Below are positions 31,551 through 40,777 of a stretch of 51,839 bases of DNA, piece after piece; position 1 is the first letter of the stretch, and each line of letters begins with the position of its first letter. Both the position numbers and the translations under genes were made by a program. Below the pieces are notes generated by a model, which was given only the letters and a program-made list of their open reading frames with translations, did not search any database and was not told the DNA's origin. Source of the stretch: an uncultured Hungatella sp. GTDB taxonomy: Bacteria; Bacillota; Clostridia; Lachnospirales; Lachnospiraceae. Location of the stretch: positions 1 through 51,839 of the forward strand of contig CAMTAF010000012.1 of NCBI GenBank assembly GCA_947066955.1, in the 5' to 3' direction.

Positions 31551-32852
31551 ATGTTTGAAAAGATACCTCAGCTGATCTCAAAAACCGAGACAGTGAGCCA
31601 TATCGGAAAGATTGAAAATGTGGTCGGAATGTCCATGGAGGCTTCCGGCGGCCGCTCCAGCATAGGCGATATCGTCATGATCTATAACGAGGAACAGAAC
31701 CGCCAGATGCCGGCCGAGGTGGTGGGCTTCAAGGACGGAAAGATCCAGCTTATGACCTATGAGGCCACCAGCGGGATTGCCTCGGGGAGCTTTGTGCGTA
31801 ATACCCGCCACAGGCTGAAGATTCCGGTGGGGGATTTCTTAAGGGGCAGGATCATCAACGCTCTGGGAGAGCCTATAGACGGGGGGAATCCTTTTCCCGC
31901 GTCAAAGCACTACACGGTGCAGAGCCCTTACATCAACCCCTTGAACCGCCCGCCTATCAGGGAAAGGCTGGAATTCGGCGTCAAAGCCATAGACGGCCTT
32001 AACACCATCGGCAAGGGGCAGAGAATCGGGATTTTCGCGGGATCCGGGGTGGGAAAAAGTACCCTCATGGGCATGATCGCGAAAAATGTAAAGACGGATA
32101 TCAACGTCATCGCCCTGGTGGGAGAGCGTGGCCGCGAGGTCCTGGAGTTTATCGAGAAGGATCTGGGGGCCGAGGGGATGAGAAGATCGGTTCTTGTGGT
32201 AGCCACCTCCGACCAGCCTGCCATGCTCCGGATGAAGTGTCCCCTGGTGGCAACTACCATTGCCGAGTATTTTAAGGATCAGGGCTTTGACGTGCTTCTG
32301 ATGATGGATTCCCTCACCAGGTACGCCATGGCTCAGAGAGAGATCGGCCTGGCCATCGGGGAGCCCCCTATAGCCAGAGGCTACACTCCTTCCATCTACG
32401 CGGAGTTCCCCAAGCTTCTGGAGCGCAGCGGCAATTTCGGAAAGGGTTCGATCACAGGGGTTTACACCGTGCTGGTTGAGGGCGACGATACCAACGAGCC
32501 CATCTCCGATACCGTGCGCGGCATTCTGGATGGCCATATTGTCCTCAGCAGGCAGCTGGCCAATGAAAACCATTTTCCCGCCATCGACATCGGCGCCAGC
32601 ATCTCCCGCCTTATGGTGGAGATCGTGCCGCCGGAACATCAGAAGACAGCCTCCAGGATGCGCAATCTTCTGGGACTGTACCAGAAGAACGCGGATCTCA
32701 TCGCCATCGGCGCGTACAAAAAAGGCAACAACCAGGCGCTGGACGAGGCAGTGGGCAAGATCGACGACATCAACGGATTCCTGCAGCAGGGGATCAACGA
32801 GAGTTTCAGCTATGAGGACACCGTGGAACAGATAAAAAAAATAACCGGCTGA
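31551..32852 (+). CDS. fliI: Flagellum-specific ATPase FliI
   Basis: The protein has 433 residues. Walker A is GIFAGSGVGKSTLMG (about residue 160) and Walker B is VLLMMDSLTRYAMAQREIGL. The family segment GEPPIARGYTPSIYAEFPKL is present. It is a hexameric export ATPase related to F1-beta that energises delivery of flagellar subunits to the gate with FliH and FliJ. Start ATG after AAAAGAGGAGTCTCCT. Confidence 0.97.
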   Translation: MFEKIPQLISKTETVSHIGKIENVVGMSMEASGGRSSIGDIVMIYNEEQNRQMPAEVVGFKDGKIQLMTYEATSGIASGSFVRNTRHRLKIPVGDFLRGRIINALGEPIDGGNPFPASKHYTVQSPYINPLNRPPIRERLEFGVKAIDGLNTIGKGQRIGIFAGSGVGKSTLMGMIAKNVKTDINVIALVGERGREVLEFIEKDLGAEGMRRSVLVVATSDQPAMLRMKCPLVATTIAEYFKDQGFDVLLMMDSLTRYAMAQREIGLAIGEPPIARGYTPSIYAEFPKLLERSGNFGKGSITGVYTVLVEGDDTNEPISDTVRGILDGHIVLSRQLANENHFPAIDIGASISRLMVEIVPPEHQKTASRMRNLLGLYQKNADLIAIGAYKKGNNQALDEAVGKIDDINGFLQQGINESFSYEDTVEQIKKITG

Positions 32853-32868
32853 TTCCGGAGGGAATAAA

Positions 32869-33327
32869 GTGAAAAAGTTTCAATACAGACTCGAGACAGT
32901 GCTTGACTATAAGACCCAGGTGCTGGACAATTTAAAAACCGAACATGCGGTGATTCTTCAGAGTGTAAACAGGAAGCAGGAGGAGATCAGGGGGCTTCAC
33001 CGGGAACTGACAGGATATGAAGAGGAATTCGACAGGACCAAGGAAGAAGGGGCTACCATTGAGAACTACCGGCTTTTTGACATGTGCATCGGGCGCATGG
33101 AGCAGATCATTGACCAGGAGAAAGAAAGGCTGAAAGTCCTGCGCAGGCAGGAGGAGGAGAAAAAGAAACAGGTAATCACGGCCAAGGTAGATACCTCCAA
33201 GTTTGAGAAGCTAAAGGACAAGAAGCTGAAGGAATACCAGAAGACAGCGGCTAAGGCAGACGAGACATTTATTGAGGAATTTATTATCGGCAACACCCTT
33301 CGGGTCAGACCTCAGCACAGGGGCTGA
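32869..33327 (+). CDS. fliJ: Flagellar export protein FliJ
   Basis: The protein has 152 residues from a GTG with GGAGGGAATAAA upstream. Nearly the whole chain is a long antiparallel coiled coil rich in Lys, Glu and Gln (opening KKFQYRLETVLDYKTQVLDN, the conserved FliJ start). It is the central stalk that fits into the FliI ring and contacts FlhA. It lies 16 bases after fliI. Confidence 0.93.
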   Translation: MKKFQYRLETVLDYKTQVLDNLKTEHAVILQSVNRKQEEIRGLHRELTGYEEEFDRTKEEGATIENYRLFDMCIGRMEQIIDQEKERLKVLRRQEEEKKKQVITAKVDTSKFEKLKDKKLKEYQKTAAKADETFIEEFIIGNTLRVRPQHRG

Positions 33328-33431
33328 AGGGGTTTAACTGGATAATCACAGGAATAAAAAAAGCCTGTTGATTATAGATCATATAGGATATCCGCAGGTC
33401 GGATATTCAGGAAAGGAGGGAAAGAAAAGCT

Positions 33432-34982
33432 ATGGAAACAGTAAAGATGCCAAGTGTGATCCGGACAAAAGCCGCCGTGGTGTCGGAAGGCCAGAAACCG
33501 GTGAGCCGGGCGGAGAAGAGCGGAGATTTCGCGAAGCTCCTTCAGGAAAAAGGCCAGGCGGCAGAGACCGGAGAATCTCAGGCAAAAGCTGCCCCCGCCG
33601 ATTCGGGAAAGGCCGCAAAGGCCGATGCCAGAGAATCCCAGACAGCGGATGGGAAGCCGAAAGATCCGAAAGTGGAGGATATACTTGCGCAGGCGGGAAT
33701 CCAGCAGGCCGCGGCCCAGATCACAGGGTTGCTGCCGGAAGAGCTGCAGGGGGTATCAGAGGAAGAGAGCGGATCTCTGACAGAAGTGTGGGACTCTGGG
33801 GTAGTGGAGATTCTGCCCAAGGTCCAGGAGTCCCGGGAAGAGGGGCTGCTGACAGAGGAACCGGAATTCCAAGAGATCCAACTGCCAACAGGGGAGAAGG
33901 ACTTGGGGATCGTGAAGATCCTGCCAAAAGTTCAGGGCTCCGAAGAAGGCGAACTGTCAGCCGAAGAATCACAGGACCCTGTCGCTCATGTGGCGGCGAA
34001 AACATCGGAAGGTCCTGAGGCGGCGAGGGAGCCGCTGACACTGCGGACACGCCTGACCACCGATGAGCCGGAGGCGGCCAAGAGGCCGGCAGGAACCGAA
34101 AGCCCGGCTGATCAGAATTCTGCTTCCGAAGGAGAGGAAAAAGCGCCGGAGAGCGGGATAAAAACAGGAGAACCTCCAGTGCTGTCAGATCCTTCAAAAG
34201 CAGAAGGAGAAGCCTCAAAACTTCCGGAAAGTCCCCAGGAGTCGGAATCCCTAAAGGGAACCGGAATGCCGGAGGATTCCGCCGGGAACCAGGGCAAAGA
34301 ACTTGCCGCCGGACCTGTCCTGAAAGATGACAGCCAGGACAACGGCAGGGTGGAGAGAGATGAAAACGGACTGCGGATTCTTCGGGGCATCTCCGACACA
34401 GACCGGAAGCCGGAAGCGGCGAGGCCCAATATTTCCGGAACCGCGGCTATATCCCGGAGAGAAGACACAAAGGCAGGACAGGAAGGGAAGGTTCATCTGA
34501 CATACAGAACCGACAGTCTCCAGGAACAGCCGGGTGAGATGTATGAAGTGTTTAAGACAGAGCCGGTGCGCATAAAGACCTCTTACAGCCAGCTTCCCCA
34601 GGATCTGGGAAAGACTTTGGCAGCCAGGCTTCCCGGCAGCGGGCGGGAGATGGTTATTGAGCTGGAACCGGCTTCTCTGGGCAAGCTTACCATCAAGCTG
34701 GCTTACGAGGCAGGCAGGGCGGCAGTGTCCATCCTGGCTTCCAACCCCAGAACGCTGGAGCTCCTGAATCAGAAAGCGTCGGAGATCGCGGCGATCCTGG
34801 AGGAGAAGACAGGGGAGGAGACCATCATCTACACACACGCTCCTGAGCAAAAGGAGCAGGAGCCTGACCAGAGCCAGAACAACCAGGGCAGACAGCAGCA
34901 GGAAGAAGGATCCAAAAAGGACCGTCAGGACCAGCAGCAGACAGAGTCCTTCGCGCAGCAGCTCAGGCTGGGACTTATCTAG
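33432..34982 (+). CDS. fliK: Flagellar hook-length control protein FliK
   Basis: The protein has 516 residues, ATG after AAAGGAGGGAAAGAAAAGCT. The N-terminal 370 residues are low-complexity, rich in Glu, Pro, Ala, Lys and Ser, as expected for a molecular ruler that is exported and extended. It includes a near repeat (GVVEILPKVQ at about residue 121 and GIVKILPKVQ at about 159). The conserved C-terminal domain, which flips the export gate specificity through FlhB, contains VIELEPASLGKLTIKLAYE and ASNPRTLELLNQKASEIAAI. It ends in a Gln-rich tail. The leader (33328-33431) holds a small perfect hairpin (ATATCCG/CGGATAT). Confidence 0.92.
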   Translation: METVKMPSVIRTKAAVVSEGQKPVSRAEKSGDFAKLLQEKGQAAETGESQAKAAPADSGKAAKADARESQTADGKPKDPKVEDILAQAGIQQAAAQITGLLPEELQGVSEEESGSLTEVWDSGVVEILPKVQESREEGLLTEEPEFQEIQLPTGEKDLGIVKILPKVQGSEEGELSAEESQDPVAHVAAKTSEGPEAAREPLTLRTRLTTDEPEAAKRPAGTESPADQNSASEGEEKAPESGIKTGEPPVLSDPSKAEGEASKLPESPQESESLKGTGMPEDSAGNQGKELAAGPVLKDDSQDNGRVERDENGLRILRGISDTDRKPEAARPNISGTAAISRREDTKAGQEGKVHLTYRTDSLQEQPGEMYEVFKTEPVRIKTSYSQLPQDLGKTLAARLPGSGREMVIELEPASLGKLTIKLAYEAGRAAVSILASNPRTLELLNQKASEIAAILEEKTGEETIIYTHAPEQKEQEPDQSQNNQGRQQQEEGSKKDRQDQQQTESFAQQLRLGLI

Positions 34983-35005
34983 GAGAAAGAGAGAATCAGA
35001 AAATT

Positions 35006-35608
35006 ATGGCAGACATAACAGTAAGCGGCACCAGCAATCCCTATGTGACAGGCGCTTATACACCGGAGACCAATGACAAGAACACTCTGACCATGACCGG
35101 GTATTTTCAGCTGATGGCAGCCCAGCTCCAGAACCAGGATATGATGAATCCCACGGACAACAGCGAGCTCATGGCCCAGATGACCCAGATGGCCATGGTG
35201 CAGTCCATGAGTTCCATGACAGAGGCCCTTAAGACCTCCACGGCAGTCACCACCCAGACTTACGCGGCCAGTTTGGTAGGCCAGGAAGTGACCATGGCCA
35301 TCACGGAAAAAAATTCCTATGGACAGGAGACGCCGGTGGATGTAAAATATGCTAAGGTGGAATATGTAAATTTTACCAGCGGTGATCCAACTATCAAGCT
35401 TGAGGGGGATGACAAGATCTATTCCCTGACCCATTTGGTAGGAATGGGACGGGTTCCCAACCCTTATGTCAAGGATGTGGAGACAGACGGCTCAGAGGAT
35501 GAAGGAGATAAGCCGGTGGATCCTCCCAAAGACGACGACGAGAACAAGCCGGTGGATGGCCCCGAAGATGACAATGGGCCAGGCACAGGAGATCCGGTTC
35601 TCATCTAA
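35006..35608 (+). CDS. flgD: Flagellar hook-capping protein FlgD
   Basis: The protein has 200 residues. The N-terminal FlgD motif is MTGYFQLMAAQLQNQDMMNP, followed by MAQMTQMAMVQSMSSM. The C-terminal tudor/Ig-like part is reduced and ends in an acidic Pro/Asp/Gly-rich tail of about 40 residues (residues 160-200). FlgD forms the cap under which FlgE subunits assemble. The ATG is preceded by AGGAGAAAGAGAGAA at a longer than usual distance. Confidence 0.93.
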   Translation: MADITVSGTSNPYVTGAYTPETNDKNTLTMTGYFQLMAAQLQNQDMMNPTDNSELMAQMTQMAMVQSMSSMTEALKTSTAVTTQTYAASLVGQEVTMAITEKNSYGQETPVDVKYAKVEYVNFTSGDPTIKLEGDDKIYSLTHLVGMGRVPNPYVKDVETDGSEDEGDKPVDPPKDDDENKPVDGPEDDNGPGTGDPVLI

Positions 35609-35648
35609 ATAAAGCCGCCGCCGCTGAGTTTTGGAAAGAGGGGGCAGT

Positions 35649-36029
35649 ATGGACATTAACAGAATAGGCTTTGCCGCGAACAGGCCGGCAGGAACCATTG
35701 GCCAGAGCAGCCAGGTTTCTGAAAATGACAATAAGCAGGCAGGTTTTAAAACCCTTCTCCAGGAAAAGGCGAAGGCAGGCTTAAGCTTTTCAAAACACGC
35801 TGCAAAGCGTATGAATGAGAGGGGCATATCGGTTGACAACCAGCTGATGAGCGATCTGGAGCACGCCGTGGAGGGTGCCAGGAAGAAAGGCGCCAGAGAT
35901 GTGGCCGTCATCGGCCCTCAGGGAGTGTTTATCGTCAACGTGCCCAACAACACCGTGGTTACCACCATGTCCCAGAGCGACATGAGGGAGCGGGTATTTA
36001 CTAATATTGACAGTGCCGTCCTGATGTAA
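35649..36029 (+). CDS. Flagellar operon protein, TIGR02530 family
   Basis: The protein has 126 residues, starting at the ATG after AGAGGGGGCAGT. The C-terminal part (LSFSKHAAKRMNERGISVDN, then GARDVAVIGPQGVFIVNVPN) matches the small conserved protein found between flgD and flgE in Firmicutes fla operons (TIGR02530 / Flg_new type). Its function is not established; position suggests a part in hook assembly or its control. Confidence 0.85.
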   Translation: MDINRIGFAANRPAGTIGQSSQVSENDNKQAGFKTLLQEKAKAGLSFSKHAAKRMNERGISVDNQLMSDLEHAVEGARKKGARDVAVIGPQGVFIVNVPNNTVVTTMSQSDMRERVFTNIDSAVLM

Positions 36030-36102
36030 CAGGCCCTCGTTTGAGGATGGTATTCTTCCTGCCAGACAGACAGGAAGAGGGACGGGGAAAGGAAAATTAA
36101 TT

Positions 36103-37065
36103 ATGTTAAGATCAATGGATTCAGCAGTAGCGGGTTTAAGAGCCCACCAGAATAAGATGGATGTGGTGGGCCACAACATCGCCAACGTCAACACCTTCGG
36201 TTTCAAGGCCCAGACCTACACCTTCAAGGAAGCTATGTATCAGACCTCCAGCGCATCCACCGGCGGTTCCGGCGGAGCAGGCGGTACCAACGCGGCTCAG
36301 TATGGTTACGGTACCTTGATGGGAAGCATTGGTATGGATATGACTTCCAGTACGCCTTCTTATGTTGGTGGGTTTAACGCGACGATTGATGGGGATGGGT
36401 TCTTTATTACTGGTACTGCAAATAATCACAATATTAACCCAAGTACTTCAAATGCTGTCAAGGGCACTGATTTTAATTACACAAGAGTAGGACAGTTTAC
36501 TGTAGATAATAACGGATATATTGTGGATACTAACGGAAACTTTATATATGGTTTTCGAAATAATGGGTCTAATGGCTATGATACGAACTTAAAAGCTCTG
36601 CAGCTTCCGGATATTATGAATGCCGACAATACAGCTTTTTCTTATGGCGGTGCGAATGTATCTTTGTCAACCAGTATTGAGATCAATTCTCTGGGCAAAA
36701 TCATGGCAACCATAAAAGTGACGCCGGGTAATGGTACAGCTTCTGCTGCCACTGCTACAGAGACCAAAACTGTTGAGATCGGCCAGGTAGCCATCGCCAC
36801 CTTCCAGAACCCCAACGGTCTCGCAAAGGTAGGAGGCAATTATTACAAGACCACCCTCAGCGACAACGCCGGCCAGGTGGCAGCGGGCAAGCCGGGAGAA
36901 GGCGGATCTGCCAGCCTGATGACCGGCTACATAGAGGCTTCCAACGTAGACCTTGCCAAGGAGTTCTCTGACATGATCACCACCCAGAGGGGTTTCCAGG
37001 CCAACTCCAAGATGATCACGGTTGGCGACGAGATGCTCCAGGAACTGGTTAATATGAAGAGGTAA
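36103..37065 (+). CDS. flgE: Flagellar hook protein FlgE
   Basis: The protein has 320 residues, shorter than many hook proteins. The N-terminal rod/hook motif (LRAHQNKMDVVGHNIANVNTFGFK) and the C-terminal one (DLAKEFSDMITTQRGFQANS and MITVGDEMLQELVNMKR) are intact and form the axial core. Between them, bases about 36361-36720 drop to about 38% GC by hand count, against roughly 55-60% nearby, with codons ending in A/T and many Asn and Thr residues. This central block would be the surface-exposed domain. It looks like recombinant sequence dropped into a conserved frame. Confidence 0.92.
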   Translation: MLRSMDSAVAGLRAHQNKMDVVGHNIANVNTFGFKAQTYTFKEAMYQTSSASTGGSGGAGGTNAAQYGYGTLMGSIGMDMTSSTPSYVGGFNATIDGDGFFITGTANNHNINPSTSNAVKGTDFNYTRVGQFTVDNNGYIVDTNGNFIYGFRNNGSNGYDTNLKALQLPDIMNADNTAFSYGGANVSLSTSIEINSLGKIMATIKVTPGNGTASAATATETKTVEIGQVAIATFQNPNGLAKVGGNYYKTTLSDNAGQVAAGKPGEGGSASLMTGYIEASNVDLAKEFSDMITTQRGFQANSKMITVGDEMLQELVNMKR

Positions 37066-37230
37066 TTGACAGGTAATTAATATATGAGACGGCGTAGAAG
37101 CGATGACCAGAAGATCATGGACAGAGCCCGAGAAGCTCGCAGGGAGAGGATAAGTGGGGAAAGGAGCCGCGATAAAAGCGGCCCCTTCCGCCAAAGCGGA
37201 GCAAGCCAGTCAGAAGAGGGTGGAAGAAAG

Positions 37231-37425
37231 ATGGTAAAGGTTATAAGACTTAATGGGGAAGTGTTATATCTAAACATATTTCAGATTGAAATGATGGAGG
37301 CAATACCCGAGACAAAGATCAAGATGATGAATGGCGACTATTTCCTCGTAAAGGATTCCGCGGATTCGGTGCTGGAACAGATCAGAGCGCTTATCAATGG
37401 CTGTATCATCCCGGGTGGCCACTAA
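37231..37425 (+). CDS. flbD: Flagellar protein FlbD
   Basis: The protein has 64 residues, ATG after GAAGAGGGTGGAAGAAAG. A longer open frame begins at 37084 but its extra 49 residues are Arg-rich noise from a GC-rich hairpin-bearing spacer. The protein (VKVIRLNGEVLYLNIFQIEM... and YFLVKDSADSVLEQI) is the small FlbD/YlzI family member always found between flgE and motA in Gram-positive bacteria. Its role is unknown. Confidence 0.92.
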   Translation: MVKVIRLNGEVLYLNIFQIEMMEAIPETKIKMMNGDYFLVKDSADSVLEQIRALINGCIIPGGH

Positions 37426-37468
37426 AATTGGCGGGATTAGCAATCTATAAGTAGGAGGAAAAAGAGCA

Positions 37469-38296
37469 ATGGATATATCAACACTTATTGGCTGGGTCCT
37501 GGCCATTGTTTTGATTGTTTGGGGAATCACCTTTGACAAGCTGGGCAACTTCGGGGATCTGCAGAGTTTGGCTATTGTTATGGGCGGCGCCGTCGCTGCC
37601 CTGATCGCCAGCTACCCGTTCCGTATATTAAAGGAAGTACCGAAGCATTTTATGATATTGTTCCGCGGCGGAAAGTACAATATCCCCAAATTAGTGGATC
37701 AGATGGTGGATCTGGCAATGCTTGCCAGGCAGAGCGGCCTTCTGGCCCTGGAAGAGAAGGCTGAGGAGATTAAGGATCCTTTCTTTAAACAGAGTATTCT
37801 CAAAATCGTTGACGCCAACGATCCGGACAAAGTCCGGGAGCTCCTTGAAAAAGAGCTGGATGACATGGCGGCCAGGCACGACGAGGCTGCCGGCATCTAT
37901 GAGAAGGGTTCTGCCTATGCTCCGGCTTTCGGTATGATCGGTACCCTGGTAGGTCTGATCAACATGCTGAAAGGCATGAATCTGGGGGACGGCGGCGGCG
38001 CCAGCAATCTGGGTCAGGATATGTCCGTGGCTTTGATCACAACCTTCTACGGAAGCGCACTTGCCAATATTTTCTTTCAGCCCATTGCGAAAAAACTGAG
38101 AATCCGACAGGCGGAGGAGGAGCTTTACTGCGCCACCATAGTGGAGGGCGTCATGGCCATCCAGGCAGGAGAGAACCCCAAGTTCCTCAGGGAACATTTG
38201 CTGTCCTGCATGAAGAAGTCCCAGCAGAAGAAGCTCCTGCTGAAAGCTGAAAAATCAGGAGGCGGAGCTGCGGGAGCGGGAGGCGGTGAAGGCTGA
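37469..38296 (+). CDS. motA: Flagellar motor stator protein MotA
   Basis: The protein has 275 residues, with four membrane spans (about 5-25, 33-52, 150-170 and 185-205) and a large cytoplasmic loop that contacts FliG. Family landmarks: GGAVAALIASYPF, GSAYAPAFGMIGTLVGLINM and MSVALITTFYGSALANIFFQ. ATG after GTAGGAGGAAAAAGAGCA. It overlaps motB by one base (TGATG). Confidence 0.95.
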   Translation: MDISTLIGWVLAIVLIVWGITFDKLGNFGDLQSLAIVMGGAVAALIASYPFRILKEVPKHFMILFRGGKYNIPKLVDQMVDLAMLARQSGLLALEEKAEEIKDPFFKQSILKIVDANDPDKVRELLEKELDDMAARHDEAAGIYEKGSAYAPAFGMIGTLVGLINMLKGMNLGDGGGASNLGQDMSVALITTFYGSALANIFFQPIAKKLRIRQAEEELYCATIVEGVMAIQAGENPKFLREHLLSCMKKSQQKKLLLKAEKSGGGAAGAGGGEG

Positions 38297-39222
38297 TGAG
38301 CAGAAGAAAAAAAAGCGGCGGAGGCGACGGAGAGTGCGGAAGCTGGATGGATACATACGGGGACATGGTGACCCTGCTTCTCTGTTTTTTTGTTATGCTG
38401 TACTCCATGTCCGACTTAAACCAGCAGAAGTGGGAGATGTTTGTGAAGAGTATTTTCCCCAATGCAGGTGATACCGAACAGGTCGCCATCAACGAGAATA
38501 TCGCTGAGGGAGAATACGATGTGTCAGGCCTACTAAAGACCGATGAGGAGATTCCGGAAGCCACGCCGGAGGAGCTGTGGGTTACTCTGGTGAAAAAGCT
38601 CAATGAGAGCGGCGTGGACGGAGTCTCCGTGTCCAGGGGAGAGGGCTATACGTTTGTGGCTTTTGAAAACCAGGCCTTTTTCAACGGAGACAGCTCCGTG
38701 CTCACGGATCAGGCCATGGCTATTCTGGATATTTTCTGCGATATCATCGCTCCCCAGGCGGATAATATTTCCCAGATCGAGATCTTGGGACATACGGCCC
38801 AGGCACGGCCGGACAGGGAGAACAATGTCCGGACAGACCGCATGCTCTCGGCCCTGCGTTCCGCCGAGGTGGCGGCCTATATCCAGAACAAGGACATCAT
38901 TGATCCCAGCAAGCTCATCGGCATCAGCTATGGCCAGTACCGGTCCGTAGCGTCCAATGAGACCAGCGAAGGAAGAGCCAAGAACCGCCGTGTGGAATTT
39001 TTGATTGTGGACGCGGGAGCAGATATCAAGTCCATGAACGATTATTATGATGAGTACTATAACAGTTTAGATGAAGGCAATGTTACGGTCACTGACGGTA
39101 TCTCCGCGGACGGAGGCGTGGGCTTCGCGCCTGTGGAGGAGGGCAACATGGAGGGGTCGGCCAGCATGGTTCCCGAGAGCGCCCTTTCACCGGAGGCGGC
39201 AGAGCAGGTTCCGGCAAACTAA
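38296..39222 (+). CDS. motB: Flagellar motor stator protein MotB
   Basis: The protein has 308 residues. A short charged N-terminus and one membrane span carry the ion-binding aspartate in MDTYGDMVTLLLCFFVMLYS (about residue 23). An OmpA-like peptidoglycan-binding domain follows (about 135-260: EILGHTAQARPD and GISYGQYRSVASNETSEGRA-KNRRVEF). With MotA it makes the ion-driven stator. The usual fliL gene does not follow; fliM starts 24 bases later. Confidence 0.95.
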   Translation: MSRRKKSGGGDGECGSWMDTYGDMVTLLLCFFVMLYSMSDLNQQKWEMFVKSIFPNAGDTEQVAINENIAEGEYDVSGLLKTDEEIPEATPEELWVTLVKKLNESGVDGVSVSRGEGYTFVAFENQAFFNGDSSVLTDQAMAILDIFCDIIAPQADNISQIEILGHTAQARPDRENNVRTDRMLSALRSAEVAAYIQNKDIIDPSKLIGISYGQYRSVASNETSEGRAKNRRVEFLIVDAGADIKSMNDYYDEYYNSLDEGNVTVTDGISADGGVGFAPVEEGNMEGSASMVPESALSPEAAEQVPAN

Positions 39223-39246
39223 AAAAGAGGAGAGGTGGCTTAAAAA

Positions 39247-40332
39247 ATGGCAGATGTATTATCCCAAAGTCAGATCGACGCGCTGTTGAAGTCCATGTCG
39301 TCCACTTCGGCCCAGGAGCCGGCGGCCACTGTTGTCAAGGACGAGAAAAAGAAGCCAGAGACCGAACAGGTCAAATACAGCAAGTACGACTTTTACAGTC
39401 CCAGAAAGTTTACAAAAGACAAGATCAAGATTCTCACAAGCATTTTTGAGAATTACGCGCGGATCATTACCTCGCAGGTCAACGGCATATTCCGTGTTAT
39501 GACCGATATCACTGTGATGGAAGTCCAGGAGCGGCGGTACTACGAATATGTAAACTCTCTTAATGAAAATGATACGGTTACTTTGGTTGATGCCGCGATA
39601 CAGGATTACAATAAGAATTTAGCGCCTCTTATGATGTTCGTGTCTCCCGGTCTGATCATTACCCTGATCGACCACATGCTGGGAGGCGGAGATGAGGTGG
39701 CCAAGGTCAAGCCCGGCTACCGGTACTCGGATGTGGAGACGGCGCTCTATAAAAGGATTCTCCAGTACCTGATTCAGGCATTAAAGGATGGATTTTCTAA
39801 TTATATCAGTATAAATTTCAAGTCCCGCAGGATTGAAGATAATCCCAGCATGATACAGGATGTGGGCCTTGACGAGACAGTGGCCATCATCCATCTCAAC
39901 GTGGATGTGACAGGCCTTGCGGTAGAGCGAATCCGGATCTGCCTTCCGGGCAATCTGCTGGAGAATATTTTCCAGGTAATCGACAGCCGCAAACACCTTG
40001 CGAGAGGCTACTCCTATGAGGATAACCGGGATACCATCCTGGATAATATCCGTCAGTCACAGCTTCCGGTTACCGGGCAGCTGGGAACGATCTTCCTTGA
40101 CCTTAATGATATCTACCACTTAAAGGTAGGCGATGTCATTGACATGAACAAGAGCAAGGATAAAGACGTGAAGCTGTATATCGGAAAGCAGCCGTGGTTT
40201 ACCGGCAAGATGGGGGTATACAAAAAGAATGTTGCTATCCGCATAAACAGGCGTCTCTACGAGGAAGAGACAGGAGAGCAGGGGGAAGAAACCCGAGACA
40301 GTCTGCCTGAATCAGGGGCTGAAAATATATGA
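39247..40332 (+). CDS. fliM: Flagellar motor switch protein FliM
   Basis: The protein has 361 residues. The N-terminal CheY-P binding peptide is present (VLSQSQIDALLKSM, about residues 4-17). The middle CheC-like domain includes the region around GLIITLIDHMLGGGDE, and the C-terminal SpoA/FliN-like domain ends near residue 340. It forms the switch ring with FliG and FliY. ATG after GAGGAGAGGTGGC. It is followed by cheY and flgC before fliY, which is not the common order. Confidence 0.96.
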   Translation: MADVLSQSQIDALLKSMSSTSAQEPAATVVKDEKKKPETEQVKYSKYDFYSPRKFTKDKIKILTSIFENYARIITSQVNGIFRVMTDITVMEVQERRYYEYVNSLNENDTVTLVDAAIQDYNKNLAPLMMFVSPGLIITLIDHMLGGGDEVAKVKPGYRYSDVETALYKRILQYLIQALKDGFSNYISINFKSRRIEDNPSMIQDVGLDETVAIIHLNVDVTGLAVERIRICLPGNLLENIFQVIDSRKHLARGYSYEDNRDTILDNIRQSQLPVTGQLGTIFLDLNDIYHLKVGDVIDMNKSKDKDVKLYIGKQPWFTGKMGVYKKNVAIRINRRLYEEETGEQGEETRDSLPESGAENI

Positions 40333-40393
40333 CGGCAGGAAGCCGCGTCAACACGAAAATTAAAAATGTTTTTAGAAAAGAGAGGGAAAAGAA

Positions 40394-40756
40394 ATGGCTA
40401 AAATTATGTTGGTAGATGATGCCGCTTTTATGAGAATGATGGTTAAGAATGCTTTATCCAAAAGCGGGTACGACAACTTTGTGGAGGCACAGGATGGCGC
40501 GGAGGCTGTTAAAAAATATGATGAGGAGAAGCCGGATATGGTGATCATGGATATCACCATGCCCAATATGGATGGACTTCAGGCGCTGAAGAAGATCAGG
40601 GAGGTTCACCCGGACGCGAAGATCGTTATGTGTACGGCTATGGGCCAGGAGGGAATGGTTGTGGATGCCATCAAGTCCGGGGCCAAGGATTTTATCGTAA
40701 AGCCATTTAACGCAGACCGTATCGTGCAGACGGTAAATACGATCTTAGGAAATTAG
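40394..40756 (+). CDS. cheY: Chemotaxis response regulator CheY
   Basis: The protein has 120 residues, a single receiver domain. The acidic pocket is VDDAAF (Asp 8-9), the phosphorylation site is the Asp in MVIMDITMPNMDG, the Thr/Ser site is in MCTAMGQ and the conserved Lys is in FIVKPF. Phospho-CheY binds FliM and, here probably, the motif array of FliY. It sits inside the fla operon between fliM and flgC. Confidence 0.96.
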   Translation: MAKIMLVDDAAFMRMMVKNALSKSGYDNFVEAQDGAEAVKKYDEEKPDMVIMDITMPNMDGLQALKKIREVHPDAKIVMCTAMGQEGMVVDAIKSGAKDFIVKPFNADRIVQTVNTILGN

Positions 40757-40777
40757 TGCCTGTCAGGAGGGAAAAAG

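Noticed and set aside
37084-37230. N-terminal extension of flbD (Arg-rich, 49 residues)
   Set aside because: FlbD proteins start at MVKVIRLNG, which has its own ribosome-binding site; the upstream part is GC-rich spacer with small hairpins.
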